Position numbers and translations under genes: made by a program
In this document: one piece after another, positions 21,470 through 33,133 of the stretch
Position numbering within the stretch: the stretch's first letter is position 1
Layout: the number at the start of each line of letters is the position of its first letter
Assembly: GCF_905171775.1 (NCBI RefSeq)
Contig: NC_053499.1
Location: forward strand, 84,139,169-84,203,168
Length of the DNA stretch: 64,000 bases
Direction of reading: 5' to 3'
Origin: Rana temporaria
Taxonomy: Eukaryota; Chordata; Amphibia; Anura; Ranidae
Notes under the pieces: model-generated
The model's input: only the letters and a program-made list of their open reading frames with translations
Told to the model about the DNA's origin: nothing
Database searches by the model: none

Positions 21470-23725
21470 GTGGACTTCCACTTACACATGAAGAGATTGG
21501 CGTCCTAGATAAGGGCCTCAAATACGCACCAGTAAAAAATCTGGACAAATTCCAGACATACATAGGAATTCAAAAATATATAAGGAAATTAAATATCCAA
21601 AGGTATATGATCAGTAACCCTTATAAAACTAGGACTACCGATCCGGTTGAAGAAATTAGGCACAGTACTCTGAAGAATAAATCTATCTTTAATCCGCCTG
21701 TGAAAGATAATAAATGTATAGAAGTCTTTAAAAGATTGGTCACAGGAGAACTAATGGACCTGAAAGTGAAAAAACAAGAGGAACCTAAACATAGTAGGAG
21801 TGGAATACGCAAATTGATGAAAAGAAAGGATCTAGTAGTCCGACCAGCCGACAAAGGCGGTGGTATTGTGGTACTTTCCAAGGAACAGTATAAAATGAGC
21901 ATGGAACAAATGCTAGGAGATACCAATACCTACAACCGCCTTTTGAGTAACCCTATGTTTAAATGCAGAAAAGCTTTGGAACAGATTGTACATTTAGGAC
22001 TAAAAAGAGGAATTCTGGATAAGAAAGAAGCACAATATTTGATTCCTACATCATGTCGTACACCCATTGTATACTCACTCCCCAAGATACATAAAGACAG
22101 CATAAATCCACCGCCCAGACCGATAGTAAATGGAATCGATTCTTTAACTGCAAGAATGGGGCAATACATTGATTTCTACTTACAGCCAGTAGTTCAGAGT
22201 ACAAAAGCGTATCTCAGAGACACAAAACAGATGTTACAATGCCTGGATGATATACCAAGAGATGATGGACCCTTCTGGCTAGCAACGGCAGATGTATCGT
22301 CGTTATATACGATCATACTACACCATCAAGCATGTGAAGCAGTCAAATGGGGCCTCAGGAAATACTCCCAGTTGCCCTGCATTCAACGTAAATATCTGGT
22401 AAAAAGTTTGGACTTTTGCCTAAAAAAATAGCTATTTCTGGTATGGCGGCAACTATTTTTTTCAGAAAACCGGCGTAGCCATGGGGGCAAAATTTGCCCC
22501 TAGTGTAGCTGGGCTTTTTATGGCCCAATGGGAAGAAGGGAAAATCTTTTCCGATCCACCTGATGATCTGTACATATATAAAAGATATATTGACGATATC
22601 TTTATACTGTGGAAGGGCGAGAAAGAAACATTAGCAGATTTTCTACAAGATCTGAATACCAATGACAGAAATATTAAACTCTCTTGGGAAATCAGCAACA
22701 AAAAGATCACTTTTTTAGACCTAGAGGTGGAACAAGAAAACAATAAACTCCGATCTAAAACTCATTTTAAAAATGTGGATCGTAATAGCTACTTGCCGCT
22801 TGAAAGTTGCCATCATAGAAATTGGCTTTTTAACATTCCAAAAGGGCAACTAATGCGCCTAAGACGAAATTGTACAGACCAAGATATTTTCCTTGCCCAA
22901 GCAAAAGACATGGGAGAAAGGTTCAAACAAAAAGGATATGACAATTCCTTTATTGACCAGAAAATTGCAGAAGTGGCAACAATGGATAGACGGACCCTTA
23001 TGAGTGATAAGCCTAAACAAAAAACACACAAAGACCTGATGCCCATCATCTTTGATTACAGTATACAACATAAACGCATTGAAAAAGTCATCAGACGCCA
23101 TTGGAATATATTACTGGCTGACAAAGAACTAGGGAGTATCCTTCCATCGATTCCAAAATTTGTATACAAAAGGGCACCTACTATTAGGGACAAAATTGTA
23201 AAAGATGTGCCTGATCCGCCTAAAAATAAAAATAACTTCCTCTCCTTTTTCACTGGTAAAGGTTTCTTTCCATGCAAGAGATGCTACGCATGCTTGAGAA
23301 CACATAAACCGAACCAGAAGAGGAAAGATTTTACTGCAACGAGTACAGGAGATGTATATGAAATAAAATAATTTATTTGCTGTAACACAGAGGGAGTCGT
23401 ATACGCACTGGAATGTAGTTGCGGACTACAATATATAGGTCGGACCAAAAGAGCACTACGTGTGCGTATAAAAGAACATGTTCAAAACATCCTTAAGGGT
23501 TTTGATAAACATAGCGTATCCAGACATTTTCTCACTCACCATAATAAAGATCCGACACATCTCAGATTTTGGGGCATAGAGCCTTATGTGAGACACTGGC
23601 GAGGCAGCCATAAAGTTAGAACATTGAGCCAGTTAGAATCTCGCTGGATATTTACTTTGGATACTTTTGCCCCTCGAGGTCTTAACATAGACTTTGATCT
23701 TAATTGTTTTTTAAGTGACCGTTAA
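21470..23725 (+). pseudogene. PLE2 ORF2: RT plus GIY-YIG endonuclease, frameshift and stop
   Basis: The frame opens upstream of the first ATG (21607), with N-L-S-G-L-P-L-T-H matching N-L-S-T-V-T-L-T-Q of PLE1. RT motifs: VVRPADKGG, RPIVNG, T-A-D-V-S-S-L-Y and YIDD (around 22587-22598). A frameshift in an A-rich run near 22425 separates the palm into two frames. A TAA at 23369-23371 interrupts the region before the endonuclease, which continues in frame to 23725 with V-Y-A-L-E-C-S-C-G-L-Q-Y-I-G. The sequence is clearly related to PLE1 ORF2 but well diverged. Confidence 0.88.
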
Positions 23726-24119
23726 GAGTATATTTTTAATTTATTTTAATATTTCGCTGCACTTATTTCCTCTGTTCCTCTCTCACCTCCTTGCTACCCA
23801 ATATTGATGACGCAGATTGTTTTAATATTTATATATGGATCTATTCGCACACGTCATCTACGATTTTAACCTTATGTGGCATATTTATTCAATGCAAAAA
23901 TTAATATATTTATATGTCGACATATCTTTTTAAAAAAAAAAATTTTTATTTTTTAACAAACAATTTTATTTTGGCTTCAAATATCCCTTATATGTGGTAT
24001 TAATCGAATCCTAACTCGCTTAGGTACATTACGAGGTATTAAACATTCTTCTACTCGGTCTTAAATGTTTTTAATTTCCCTCCTAGAGGATGTTGCCCAT
24101 TATCATTGAAATAGCCATT

Positions 24120-24700
24120 GGCTCCGGAAAAATGGCCGCAGCTCCACTTCCGGTGGCTGCAAAACAGCCGCGGCTCCACTTCCGGCGGCGCTCGTTTGGA
24201 CGGACGCCGCTGCTACATGTCGGCTACCGGGCTTATAATACTGGCCGAGACCGGGGGGCCCCGTGCTGGCTCCTAACTAGACACCACAAAAGATGGCTCA
24301 ATGGGAGAGACGGACACCCAGCGCCCTGTGAAACGCTGGGGACGCCTCCCGAGCTTCAACGAAATGGCGGCTGCCGGACTTCCGGCTGAACTTGTTTAGA
24401 ATGTCAGCACACAATGTCATGGGGATATAATGGGATTTCTTTGTAAAAATTTTTTAGCTTTCTTCGTTTTTGTCCCTTGCTCCAAGTTTTAAAAAATCAA
24501 ATATATAAATAAGATGGCATGCCCATCATTCACCTTTCTTTGCCATTTAGCCAAATATATGCTGGGTGGGATACTAGTATCTCTATTTTTATTGGATACC
24601 AGCAGGCTACGGGAAAATGGCTGCGGCCACATTTCCTGTATGACAAACAGCCGATTTTACCGACAGCCCACCAAACAAGTCACCTTATATAAGGTATCTC
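24120..24700 (+). promoter_or_regulatory. Putative PLE2 promoter with ETS-like, YY1-like and TATA motifs
   Basis: Three ACTTCCGG sites (24146-24153, 24178-24185, 24378-24385) match the ETS/GABP core. Several AAAATGGC or AAATGGCGGC stretches resemble YY1 sites (for example near 24129, 24362 and 24615). TATATAA lies at 24686-24692, 22 bp before the hammerhead-like stem I. The layout suggests Pol II transcription starting at the ribozyme. These are motif matches only. Confidence 0.4.
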
Positions 24701-24707
24701 CCCTATG

Positions 24708-24769
24708 CCTCTCATTACTCCTGAGGAAGTCACATGATAGTGACGAATGCGCATGAGCCCACTGAGAGG
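24708..24769 (+). ncRNA. Hammerhead-ribozyme-like motif (PLE2)
   Basis: Outer stem I strand CCTCTC (24708-24713), an internal loop, inner CTC (24718-24720), core CTGAGGA (24721-24727), one extra A, stem II GTCAC/GTGAC around ATGATA, GAA (24745-24747), a TGCGCA minimal stem III, T (24754), then GAG and GAGAGG (24764-24769) closing stem I. The internal loop in stem I facing the stem II loop fits the loop-loop contact of natural type I hammerheads. The extra nucleotide after the core is shared with PLE1. The position after GAA is T rather than A, so activity is uncertain. Confidence 0.55.
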
Positions 24770-25340
24770 TATCGGAGGTGACGTTGGCGACAGACTGCTC
24801 TCCTTTCTTACATGCCTTATTGTATTTTTAACAATGTGAGTACCCTTGTTTATACTTTTTACGAGAATTAAAATTTTAAACGATATCACACTATCGATGC
24901 TTTATTTTCTTTGGGGTGTGATACTCATCAATCCGGGACGAGATTTCCAAGGAGGATCTATCGTTTCTGGATAAAAGCCCATCTGGTTAACCACTTAATG
25001 TGGTTGGATCTATATGCTGTTACCTTACAGCAGTAAGGTAAGGGGACACCCTTATTCACCTTAAAAGGATCACTAGATACCCATCCTTCTTCCACCTCAC
25101 ACTGCGGACCTACACCAGCACTTTCTCCTATTTTTTGGACTGTTTAATTATTATCCATATATTATTTGGCTGACACAGCTCAAGCCTTGTCTATTGACTT
25201 TTTATCACCAGTTTAATATTGTTACCCATCACAATTTATTCGGGTGTTGTGTTACACACAAATTACTGTTTTGCACTATCCAATACCTTATTTTATTTAT
25301 CACATTAATGAGAAATGTGTGGAGTTATATGATTTGCACC

Positions 25341-26490
25341 AATCTTGGTATAATGATTTCTGAGGTTCAATGGGAAAGGGCCTGCATTTTATCGCACAAA
25401 TGCTCACTTAGCACAAGGACACAGAAAACTGCTTACAAAATCCTAACCAATGGTATGCCACCCCTGAGAAGGTAAACAGGTGGTTTCCCAAGTCATCGGA
25501 TCTATGCTAGAGGTGCCATAAAGAAAAAGGGACCTTATAACACATTTGGTGGCAGTGTGACATGATAGCACCATTTTGGTTGAAGGTGAAGACGTTGATA
25601 TGGCAAATCACGGAGACCAAGCTCCCCCTTGATGCAGTCTGCTGTCTACTGAACATTTTTCACTTTTCCTTCAGGAAATATAAAAATTCCCTTTCCAGGC
25701 ATCTGCTCAATGCAGCCAATTCGCTCATTCCTCTGCATTGGAAATCCACTAGAGTTCCTACTGTGTTGGATTGGTTGCGCAGAGTGTCTGTTACTTGTGA
25801 AATGGAGGATACTGCGGCTCAGTCTACTGAAATTGTAAAACGCTATCATGATATTTGGTCTCCCTGGTTTGCTTTCAAATGCTCTCGGGAGTATGAGGTG
25901 CTGATGGGAGGAAATTCACTGAGCTGAAGGGACACCTGGGCCTGAAGATCTTGTTTGACTTGGATAGTTCTGGGTGTTCTGTCTCCTGACACTGTGGGGC
26001 TGTTTTTGGTGCCCACCTTTGGTAAACATCTCTAGCCACCAGTTTGAGAAAGAACACTTATTCATTTATGATGTGGTACATATTACCACTTAGCAGTCAC
26101 CAGCGGCTCCTATATGGAGCGATATTTTAGGATTCCATTCTATACACTTTCTGTATCTCTATTTTCGCTTGTTTCTATGTTGCTTCCTTTTCTTCTCTTT
26201 ATTTCTCCTTCCTTATATTTGCTTCTTTAATATTTGAAATATTTGGAAATGTATTATGGTTTTGGGAGGTGCAAATCTCATTCGTCCAGCGGCCTAGGGT
26301 GATGTCTCTGGCCCACGTTCAATAGACACACCTGCCTATTAGCATTGTTACATGTGTTTATATTCATATGTTTGTTTTTGATGCTTTCATTATTTATTTC
26401 TATTTCCCGTGAACATGCATGCAATGTTGTTATTGCAATTTCCGATGCCTGTATACCTTTTATATTCTCTTCAATAAACTTTGATAATAA
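25341..26490 (+). pseudogene. L1/Tx1-type LINE C-terminus and 3' end (continuation)
   Basis: After the PLE2 target duplication the LINE resumes with A-Y-K-I-L-T-N-G-M and then C-H-K-E-K-G-T-L, H-I-W-W-Q-C and I-A-P-F-W, the C-terminal C-x-H-x-C zinc-knuckle region of L1/Tx1 elements. In-frame stops are present. The protein fades by 25927. An AT-rich 3' tail ends near AATAAACTTTGATAATAA at 26473-26490. Confidence 0.7.
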
Positions 26491-26900
26491 TGGACTCAGG
26501 GATACCTCGTATGCGAAGATTTGAGCACCTTGCCCTATTCACAAAATCTTCCAAATGTGTTTGCAGCAGAAAATGTTCCTCTTTGAGAGTTTCTAATTCA
26601 TTTTCATGAGTAATTACATTAGTTTCCACTTCTTCCATTCTGTCTTCAAAGTCAGCGGTGCATTGTCCAAAGTCACAAATTTCTTTGGTTAATTTCCCAG
26701 TAATATGGTCGGAGGTCTGCTTTAATGCTTTCTGTAGCATGTTCTCAAATTTTTTTCAAAACATTTGGATGTAAAGAGTCTGAGTGTTGGTGCTGAGAAG
26801 TGACACCATATTCAGAGTCTGTGTTGTACTTTCTGTTGCAGCTGCTTGTCAGCATGAGGTTTGCCTGTGTGAGGAGAGCCAGGCTACGCCATCATACAGG
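26491..26900 (-). pseudogene. L1/Tx1 ORF1 fragment
   Basis: The minus strand encodes a heptad-like helical stretch (D-R-M-E-E-V-E-T-N ... E-N-E-L-E-T-L-K-E-E-H) followed by C-S-N-L-R-I-R-G-I-P-E-S. This is the coiled coil plus R-x-N-x-R-I-x-G-I/L-P-E signature of L1 ORF1 RNA-binding proteins. Both ends are missing. Confidence 0.65.
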
Positions 26901-27089
26901 CGCCTTTGAGGAGATTTTCCTTAATGGATTTAGCCCTGGCTTTCCCCCGGGAAGCACTCAAAACCATACAAAAAAATTCCCAGGCTTTAATATAAAGGTA
27001 GCAATCTCATCTTTTGAGACCCTGTCTGCCCTAGGACTGTTCCGTGCTGTACCCTAAGTTAGTACTCCACTAGTGTGTGTTAGCGACGG

Positions 27090-28740
27090 AAACATTCACC
27101 GATGCAATGACCAGGTTGGTCAGGACAGGCGGGACAATAATAATAATAATAATAATAAATAAAGGGTGACATGCCTAAATCCATGGTTTCTGCAGATACA
27201 ACATCTTCTTTGGGGTGCTCTTTGGGCAGGGGGCACCACGGAGGACTTCTGGAAAGTGCCTCTTATGAGCTCTTCCTGGAATTTTAGGAAGGATCTTGTT
27301 CATCCTGACGCTTTGTATAACACAGCAGAGCCAATTGAAATAAGTATACAGACACTTTTTTATATCAGCATCTGGCTCTACGGGCAATTAAGTATGGTGC
27401 CATCAGCTGGTCGTTGAAGATCACCCCTCCCATTTTAAGGTTGTATTCATGGACACAGAGGGGCTTCTCAACAATACCTGTCGCATTGGAATTTGGACTA
27501 CTGTGTCTGCATAAATGGAGGACAGAACGAAAACATTCTGTGTGTCCCTTTACTTTACTGCAAGCAAATTATTACTTCTCAAACAGGCTCTCTACCCCCA
27601 TTTAAGTCGGGACATTACAAACCATTGTAGACTAAAAAGTGGAACGCTTGTTTAATAATTGTCCACATACAAGTGGTACCTTTTTTCCGATTAAGGGTGC
27701 CACAAATCCCAAACAATCTTACCGCTGCTCCCTATGTAGTCTGGGCAGTTGGGGGCTCCACATGACTATCTTTTCCCACAGGGCTCTGTTGCCCTGTCAC
27801 AGAGCTTATACATCTTGACCCCATACTGTATATGGCAAGCTTGCTGGAGAGGTACTGTTTGAAAGACAGGCAGCCAGAAAATGTAATCAGGGACTCATCA
27901 ACACAGACAACTTGATTGGGAATAAACAAGGCTGCAAATTGTTGGTTAAAGTGGTCTACGAGGGGCTGAATTTTCTGGAGCTGAAGGTATTCAGGGTCAC
28001 ACCAAGGATGACAGAGTTAATTGTCATTGGAATGCATGAACCGCAAGATCTGCTCGTACCTGGTCCTGGCCGTGGAAGCAGAGAACACAGTCATATGATG
28101 AATTGGGTCAGTGGATCATTTGCCTGCACCCCCTTTTTTTTATTATGCCCATGAGGAGAGAGAGGCCCAGAAATGTCTTAAATTCGGGAACCATAAAAGG
28201 TTTCCAAGCAAATTCTCTGGCAGGGGTCAAAAGAGGATTTGCGACGATAAATTGACCATCGTATAAATTTGTTTGGTCATCAATAGATCTGTAGAGGTCT
28301 TCCATGAAAAACAGCAAATAAAAGTCAAGGGAAGTAAAATCCACCTGAATTCCGGGTTGGCCAGTGAATGGGGAAGTATGGGCACTGCAGAAGTGGTGGG
28401 CTCCCAATTAAGATTGCAAACGCAGCAGAAAGGACACTAGGGGGCTCTATGGGTCTGTGTTCAAACTCTTGGTGGCTGCAGGGCACTACTTGTGCTAGCC
28501 ACCGCACCAGCTTGAACTGCACTTATGGGACTCACCACATCATCAAGTGTTACTGCAGTGCTGGTTTGTCTATGACCAGGATGTATTGGGCCGCTGGTGC
28601 TTGCCAGTTCAACAGAAGGTTGAGTGACACTAGTACTGGCTTTCTGCTCCATATGAGAACCCTGCAGTTGTTGCACCTCATCAACAGAAGAATGAGGTGA
28701 ATTCGTCTGACTGTGAGGCTTATCTTGCACTTTCATCTGT
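27090..28740 (-). pseudogene. piggyBac-type transposase remnant
   Basis: Minus-strand pieces in order: a Ser/Thr-rich N-terminus (28461-28736); the DDE_Tnp_1_7-like N-terminal part with T-N-L-Y-D-G and L-G-L-S-L-L-M-G-I (28108-28407); V-D-E-S-L-I-T-F-S-G (27850-27929) holding the first catalytic Asp; and a C-terminal cysteine-rich end Y-C-P-A-C-P-D-Q-P-G-H-C at 27101-27139. Frameshifts and stops separate the pieces. An (AAT)n tract at 27134-27162 sits beside the cysteine-rich end. Confidence 0.65.
27134..27162. repeat. (AAT)n microsatellite
   Basis: About nine AAT units next to the piggyBac cysteine-rich segment. Confidence 0.9.
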
Positions 28741-29099
28741 CATGATCAGCAACGTGTAGGCCTCTTCACCAGTGTACCTCTGTTTTGACATTTAGGCCAC
28801 TAAATTTAAAGGTACAACTACTACGACTCACAGGCAAAAGAGCACCTGGTTGTCAGAGACTGCTGCAATCGCTACCAAAAAAATTAACTGTTAGCAGAGT
28901 CACGCCTGATCCCTGCTAACGCTGCAGTTATGTGTGCTGTGTTTTCAAAGTGACAGTGATCTATTTGATACTGCACTTGGGTGAGCTGGACAGAGGGCTG
29001 TATTTTTGGGAAAATTATACTACTGGGGACACTAATATAGTTCTGATCAGATCAAAGATATTGATCTGTTCAAACACTAGACTAGTAAGGCAGGTGTAT

Positions 29100-29133
<34 letters not shown>

Positions 29134-29770
29134 AGTGCTACTGGCACTAATCTGACACTGCCTGGGATGGACACTGACCCTAACTGACACTAACTGACAC
29201 TAAAACTGATGTCACCCGTGACACTAATACAGTGATCAGAAATAATGTACACTATACTAGTTACTCTGTGACAGTTGGGTAAGAGGGTTAACTGGGGGGC
29301 AATAAGATGTTAAACCTTTATTAGGTAATATATGGTGGGTACCCTGATGCTATAAAAAAAACTGACGGTGACACTAACTAGCATCACCTGTGACACTAAA
29401 TACAGTGATCAAAAAAGAGAACTGTACAATATACTAGTGACACTGATGACAGGGGTGAAATGGTTAACTGAGGGGCGATCAGAGGGTTATATCTTTATTA
29501 GGGGATAAATGGGGTACCCCAAACCTACCTGGGCTTACTGCTAACTACCCTAACTCTGATTAGTGTCACAAGTGACACCAGTACAATGATCAGTGAAAAA
29601 TATAAAAACTGCACTTGGTGGCACTGTAACAGGGAGTGAAAGGGTTAACTGGGGGGGGGATCAGGGGGTGAAAAGTGTGCCTACATGTACTGGTTTAGTG
29701 TAGTGCTCACAGTAAGCTGTCTTCTCCTCTTGCACTGGAACTGAAAAGGGCTCCACGAGGGAAGAAGACA
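28741..29770. repeat. Diverged tandem repeat, unit about 165-190 bp
   Basis: Three imperfect units between about 29190 and 29680 share GTGACACTAA, ACAGTGATCA, a TATACTAGT or similar block, and a GGGTTAACTGGGGGG-like end. Such arrays often belong to the non-coding parts of piggyBac-type elements, which fits the adjacent transposase remnant; that link is inference. A (GT)n tract lies at 29099-29130. Confidence 0.6.
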
Positions 29771-29935
29771 TACTGTATTTATTGGCGTATTACACTCACT
29801 TTTTTAACTTGAAAATAGAAGGTAAACTGTGCCTGTGTGTTATACACAGGGGGCTGTGGAAAGTCTTTTTCCTGAAACTTCCCTCTTAAAGTTAGGGTGC
29901 GTGTTATACGCCGATAAATATGGTAATTTCCTTTG
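29771..29935. mobile_element. Short MITE (165 bp) with 25-bp inverted ends
   Basis: The left end TACTGTATTTATTGGCGTAT pairs with the complement of the right end (TACCATATTTATCGGCGTAT). No coding capacity. The superfamily is not assigned; TA at the ends could be a Tc1/mariner-type duplication. Confidence 0.65.
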
Positions 29936-30928
29936 CCTGTGTTTACATTACACAGGCAGAGGACAGTCTGGACAGAGACCAAAGTACAATGACGATGATT
30001 TGCGCAGGGCAGCCAACCTGCTGCAGTACAATTTAATGATGTTAATGATTAAGTACAGATCCGATGTGTGAAATGCATCTCCGTGACTAACTCCAGGTGT
30101 CGCTGGTGTGTGTTTTTTTTATTGAATTTTCAAAAAGCAAACAAGAATAGTCCAGTTACTTAGTCAAATATCTTCATCATCAAGGTGCCTGGATAGGCTT
30201 CAAACATACACATTTCTTAACATAGAATACTATAGACCATTTTTTAAATCTAAATACTGTTCAAGTGATTAAACAAGTAAAATAATAAAATAAAAAAATC
30301 CCTGTTTACCCCAACAGGATCATACTGTAAACATGAGATTATGATTCAAGGTAGTAAATAAAGTGAAGGAGGAAAGGGGGGCTGGATGGAAGTTTATTTT
30401 ATACATTAAACTAACTTTAAGGGAGTAGTCATTCAGGAACACATTTAATAGTTCTTAGAATTTTTCAAAAAATTTGAGGCCCTAGGATGTGGAATCCAAT
30501 CATTCCAATTTTTAAGGAATTTAGCTGTGGAGCCTTTTTTGTGCGCTAACATTATTTCATAGTGAGCTTGAGTATTACTGTAATTCTCAGGATAACATCT
30601 GATAGGTTAGGTGCTAGGGAAGATTTCCATAATTGAGTTATTGTGAGCCTTGCTGCCTTTAAGGATATTAGCGACTATAACTCTATGCTGGGGAGGGTAA
30701 ATGTCTAGGTTTAGGCCTAGTAAGGCCATTTCAGGTGTGAGTATCTTTAGATTTCCAGTGAGAGATGCTATAAAAGGAGGAGACAGATTTCCGAAATCTA
30801 GATAGAGCTTTACAACCCCATAATTAATGTATGAATTAGATTACCTGTATGGGTATCACATCTCCAGCAAGTGGGGGATGAGGTGGAAAATATTTTAGAG
30901 AGTCTGTATGGGGTCAGATACCAACGGT

Positions 30929-31166
30929 TCAAAACATTTTGGGCGTTTTCCCAATGTTCAATACATGATGATGATGTGCTATTAATATGTATGGATTTTT
31001 GCCACTTTTCCCATGTTCAAAGAAGTTGATTCCCTGTTTGTACCAAGATGATGTAATAATACGTGCTTTGCAATATTCAATTACTCCTAACGGTATTGGG
31101 ATAAGGGCTGAGGTGCTTATTGGTTGTAATTTTGTTAAAGCAAACTTCCAGGCTGTCAGGGTGGAC
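30929..31166 (-). pseudogene. L1/Tx1 ORF2 C-terminal segment
   Basis: Encodes S-T-L-T-A-W-K-F-A-L ... P-I-P-L-G-V-I-E-Y, a segment found downstream of the RT in Tx1-like LINEs. It is cut at its upstream side by the TTAA MITE. Bases 30121-30928 hold the remaining C-terminus or 3'UTR, which I could not translate reliably. Confidence 0.5.
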
Positions 31167-31170
31167 TTAA

Positions 31171-31688
31171 AGCGGGAGTTCACCCATTTGTATTTTTTTT
31201 TCTCTTTTCCCCATAGCTGGATGCTCGTTTTGTCTAGGGGAATCGGCTATTTTGTTTTAAAATATGATCCGTACTTACCCGTTTTCGAGATGCATCTTCT
31301 CCGTCGCTTCCGGGTATGGGTCTTCGGGAGCGGGCGTTCCTTCTTGATTGACAGTCTTCCGAGAGGCTTCCGACGGTCGCATCCATCGCGTCACTCGTAG
31401 CCGAAGGAAGCCGAACGTCGGTGCGGCTCTATACTGCGCCTGCGCACCGACGTTCGGCTTCTTTCGGAAAATCGTGACGCGATGGATGCGACCGTCGGAA
31501 GCCTCTCGGAAGACTGTCAATCAAGAAGGAACGCCCAGTCCCGCAGCCCATACCCGGAAGCGACGCAGAAGATGCATCTCGTAAACGGGTAAGTACGGAT
31601 CATATTTTAAAACAAATAGCCGATTCCCCTAGACAAAACGAGCATCCAGCTATGGGGAAAATGTGTTCTCCATGGGTGAACCTCCGCT
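31171..31688. mobile_element. TTAA-flanked palindromic MITE (518 bp)
   Basis: Flanked by TTAA at 31167-31170 and 31689-31692. The ends AGCGGGAGTTCACCC and GGGTGAACCTCCGCT are inverted repeats, and the two halves are complementary over most of the length, meeting near 31430 in a GC-rich tip. The TTAA flanks suggest a piggyBac-type MITE. Confidence 0.75.
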
Positions 31689-31692
31689 TTAA

Positions 31693-33133
31693 TTGTGAGA
31701 AAGTTGGGTACATTTATTTTTGGTAAAATATAATTAGCTATAGATAGGGAGAATGGGTAATTTCTTTTAGTTATTTTCCGTTTAATGTTCAACCATAGTT
31801 TGTCATTAGAGTGTCTGAACCAAAATCTCATTTGGTCTTGGAGCGCGGCATTATAATATAAACGTATATCAGGGAGGTTCAAGCCACCTTTGGATTTAGT
31901 CATTAACATAATTGATAATGCAATCCTAGGATTTTTCCCCAACCAGATCAAGTTGTTTAATTTTTAATTGATTTGTGTGAAGAACTTAGCTGGTAAAGGG
32001 ATTGGGAGGGATCGGAAATAGTATAGGATCTTTGGCAATGTCTTCATTTTAAAAGCTGCTATCCTTCCAATCCAAGATAGCTGAGTTTTTTTAATCGATT
32101 GTATATCTTGGTTGATTTGGGTAGTAGGGATCGGTAATTAGCTTCATATAGTTTAGTTGGTGGGTAGGTAAGTTGAATGCCTAAATAGGTAATAGAGGGG
32201 TTGTTCCAACTATAACTAGATTGTTGTCTTAGTTTATCAACTTGGTCTGGTGAGATATTCATAGGTAAGACATAACATTTGTTGGGATTAATCTTATAAT
32301 AGGAAACTGATCCAAATGTATCCAGGACGTTGGTTACTGTGTTTAATAATGTGTCGGTTATGGATAAAGTTAAGAGGACGTCATCTGAAAATAATCCTAG
32401 TTTATATTCTGCTTGTCCGATTTTGATCCCTGTGATATTGGGGTTAGCTCCAAAGGATATCGCGAGGGGTTCGATTGCTAACGAAAATATGATGGGTGAT
32501 AAAGGGCACCCCTGTCTGGTTCCATTCGTTAGATTAAATCGTTTAGAAATGCTTCCTGCTGTGTATACCCTGGCAGAAGGTGTTGTATAAAGCGACATTA
32601 TGGCTTCAAAGATGAATCCAGAGAAGCCAAATTTCCCAAGGGTCTCCGCTATATAACCCCAATGCACTCTGTCGAATGCCTTCTCCGCATTCGATCCAAG
32701 AAGCAGAGAAGGCACTCGACCGAGCTCTATATGATTGAACAGATCAATCATTCGTCTGGTGCTATCTGGGCCTTGTCGACCCCTAACAAATCCAATCTGA
32801 TCCAGTTCAATAAGATAAGGTTTAATTTCTAACAAACGATTGGCTATAACCTTAGCAAAAAATTTCAGATCAGAGTTGAGATGGGTCTGTAGTTAGTTGG
32901 TGATGTCGGGTCTTTCCCTTGTTTTGGAATTGTTATAATAATCACCTCAAGCATTTCTTTGGGAAATGAGTGAGTTTTGACAGCATGGTTAAATATTCTG
33001 GCTAGACATGGGGAGAGTATTGTATCAAACGCCTTAAAGTATTCGATAGATAGACCATCTGCCCCGGGGTCTTTATTTAATGGTAACATTTGAATGACTT
33101 TTTAAATTTCATCAATAGTTATTGGATCATTTA
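31693..33133 (-). pseudogene. L1/Tx1 ORF2 reverse transcriptase
   Basis: The minus strand encodes N-K-D-P-G-A-D-G-L-S-I-E-Y (33050-33089), K-Q-G-K-D-P-T-S-P-T-N-Y-R-P-I-S (fingers), then G-F-V-R-G-R-Q-G, E-K-A-F-D-R-V-H-W with the first catalytic Asp, T-R-Q-G-C-P-L-S-P and F-S-D-D-V-L-L (palm). It ends with W-L-G-K-N-P-R-I and G-G-L-N-L-P-D in the thumb. Frameshifts separate 32865-33089, 32059-32835 and 31693-31951. The upstream side is cut by the Harbinger insertion at 33134. Confidence 0.85.

Larger units (their letters stand above)
18506..25340 (+). mobile_element. PLE2, a second Penelope-like element, complete insertion with TSD
   Basis: The insertion is bounded by a perfect 16-bp duplication AATCTTGGTATAATGA (18490-18505 and 25341-25356) inside an L1/Tx1 LINE. 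Layout: 254 bp of unassigned head, an inverted copy of the element 3' region (18760-20340), a 5'-truncated ORF1, ORF2, and the 3' region (23726-25340). An inverted terminal copy at a truncated 5' end is a known PLE configuration. ORF2 carries a frameshift and a stop, so this copy is dead. Confidence 0.88.
23726..25340 (+). repeat. PLE2 3' region (right terminal copy)
   Basis: Runs from the ORF2 stop to the target duplication and carries a putative promoter, a TATA box and a hammerhead-like motif. Bases from 23761 on are repeated inverted at 18760-20340. Confidence 0.88.

Noticed and set aside
29099..29130. (GT)n tract as a possible regulatory Z-DNA element
   Set aside because: Ordinary dinucleotide microsatellite with no supporting context.
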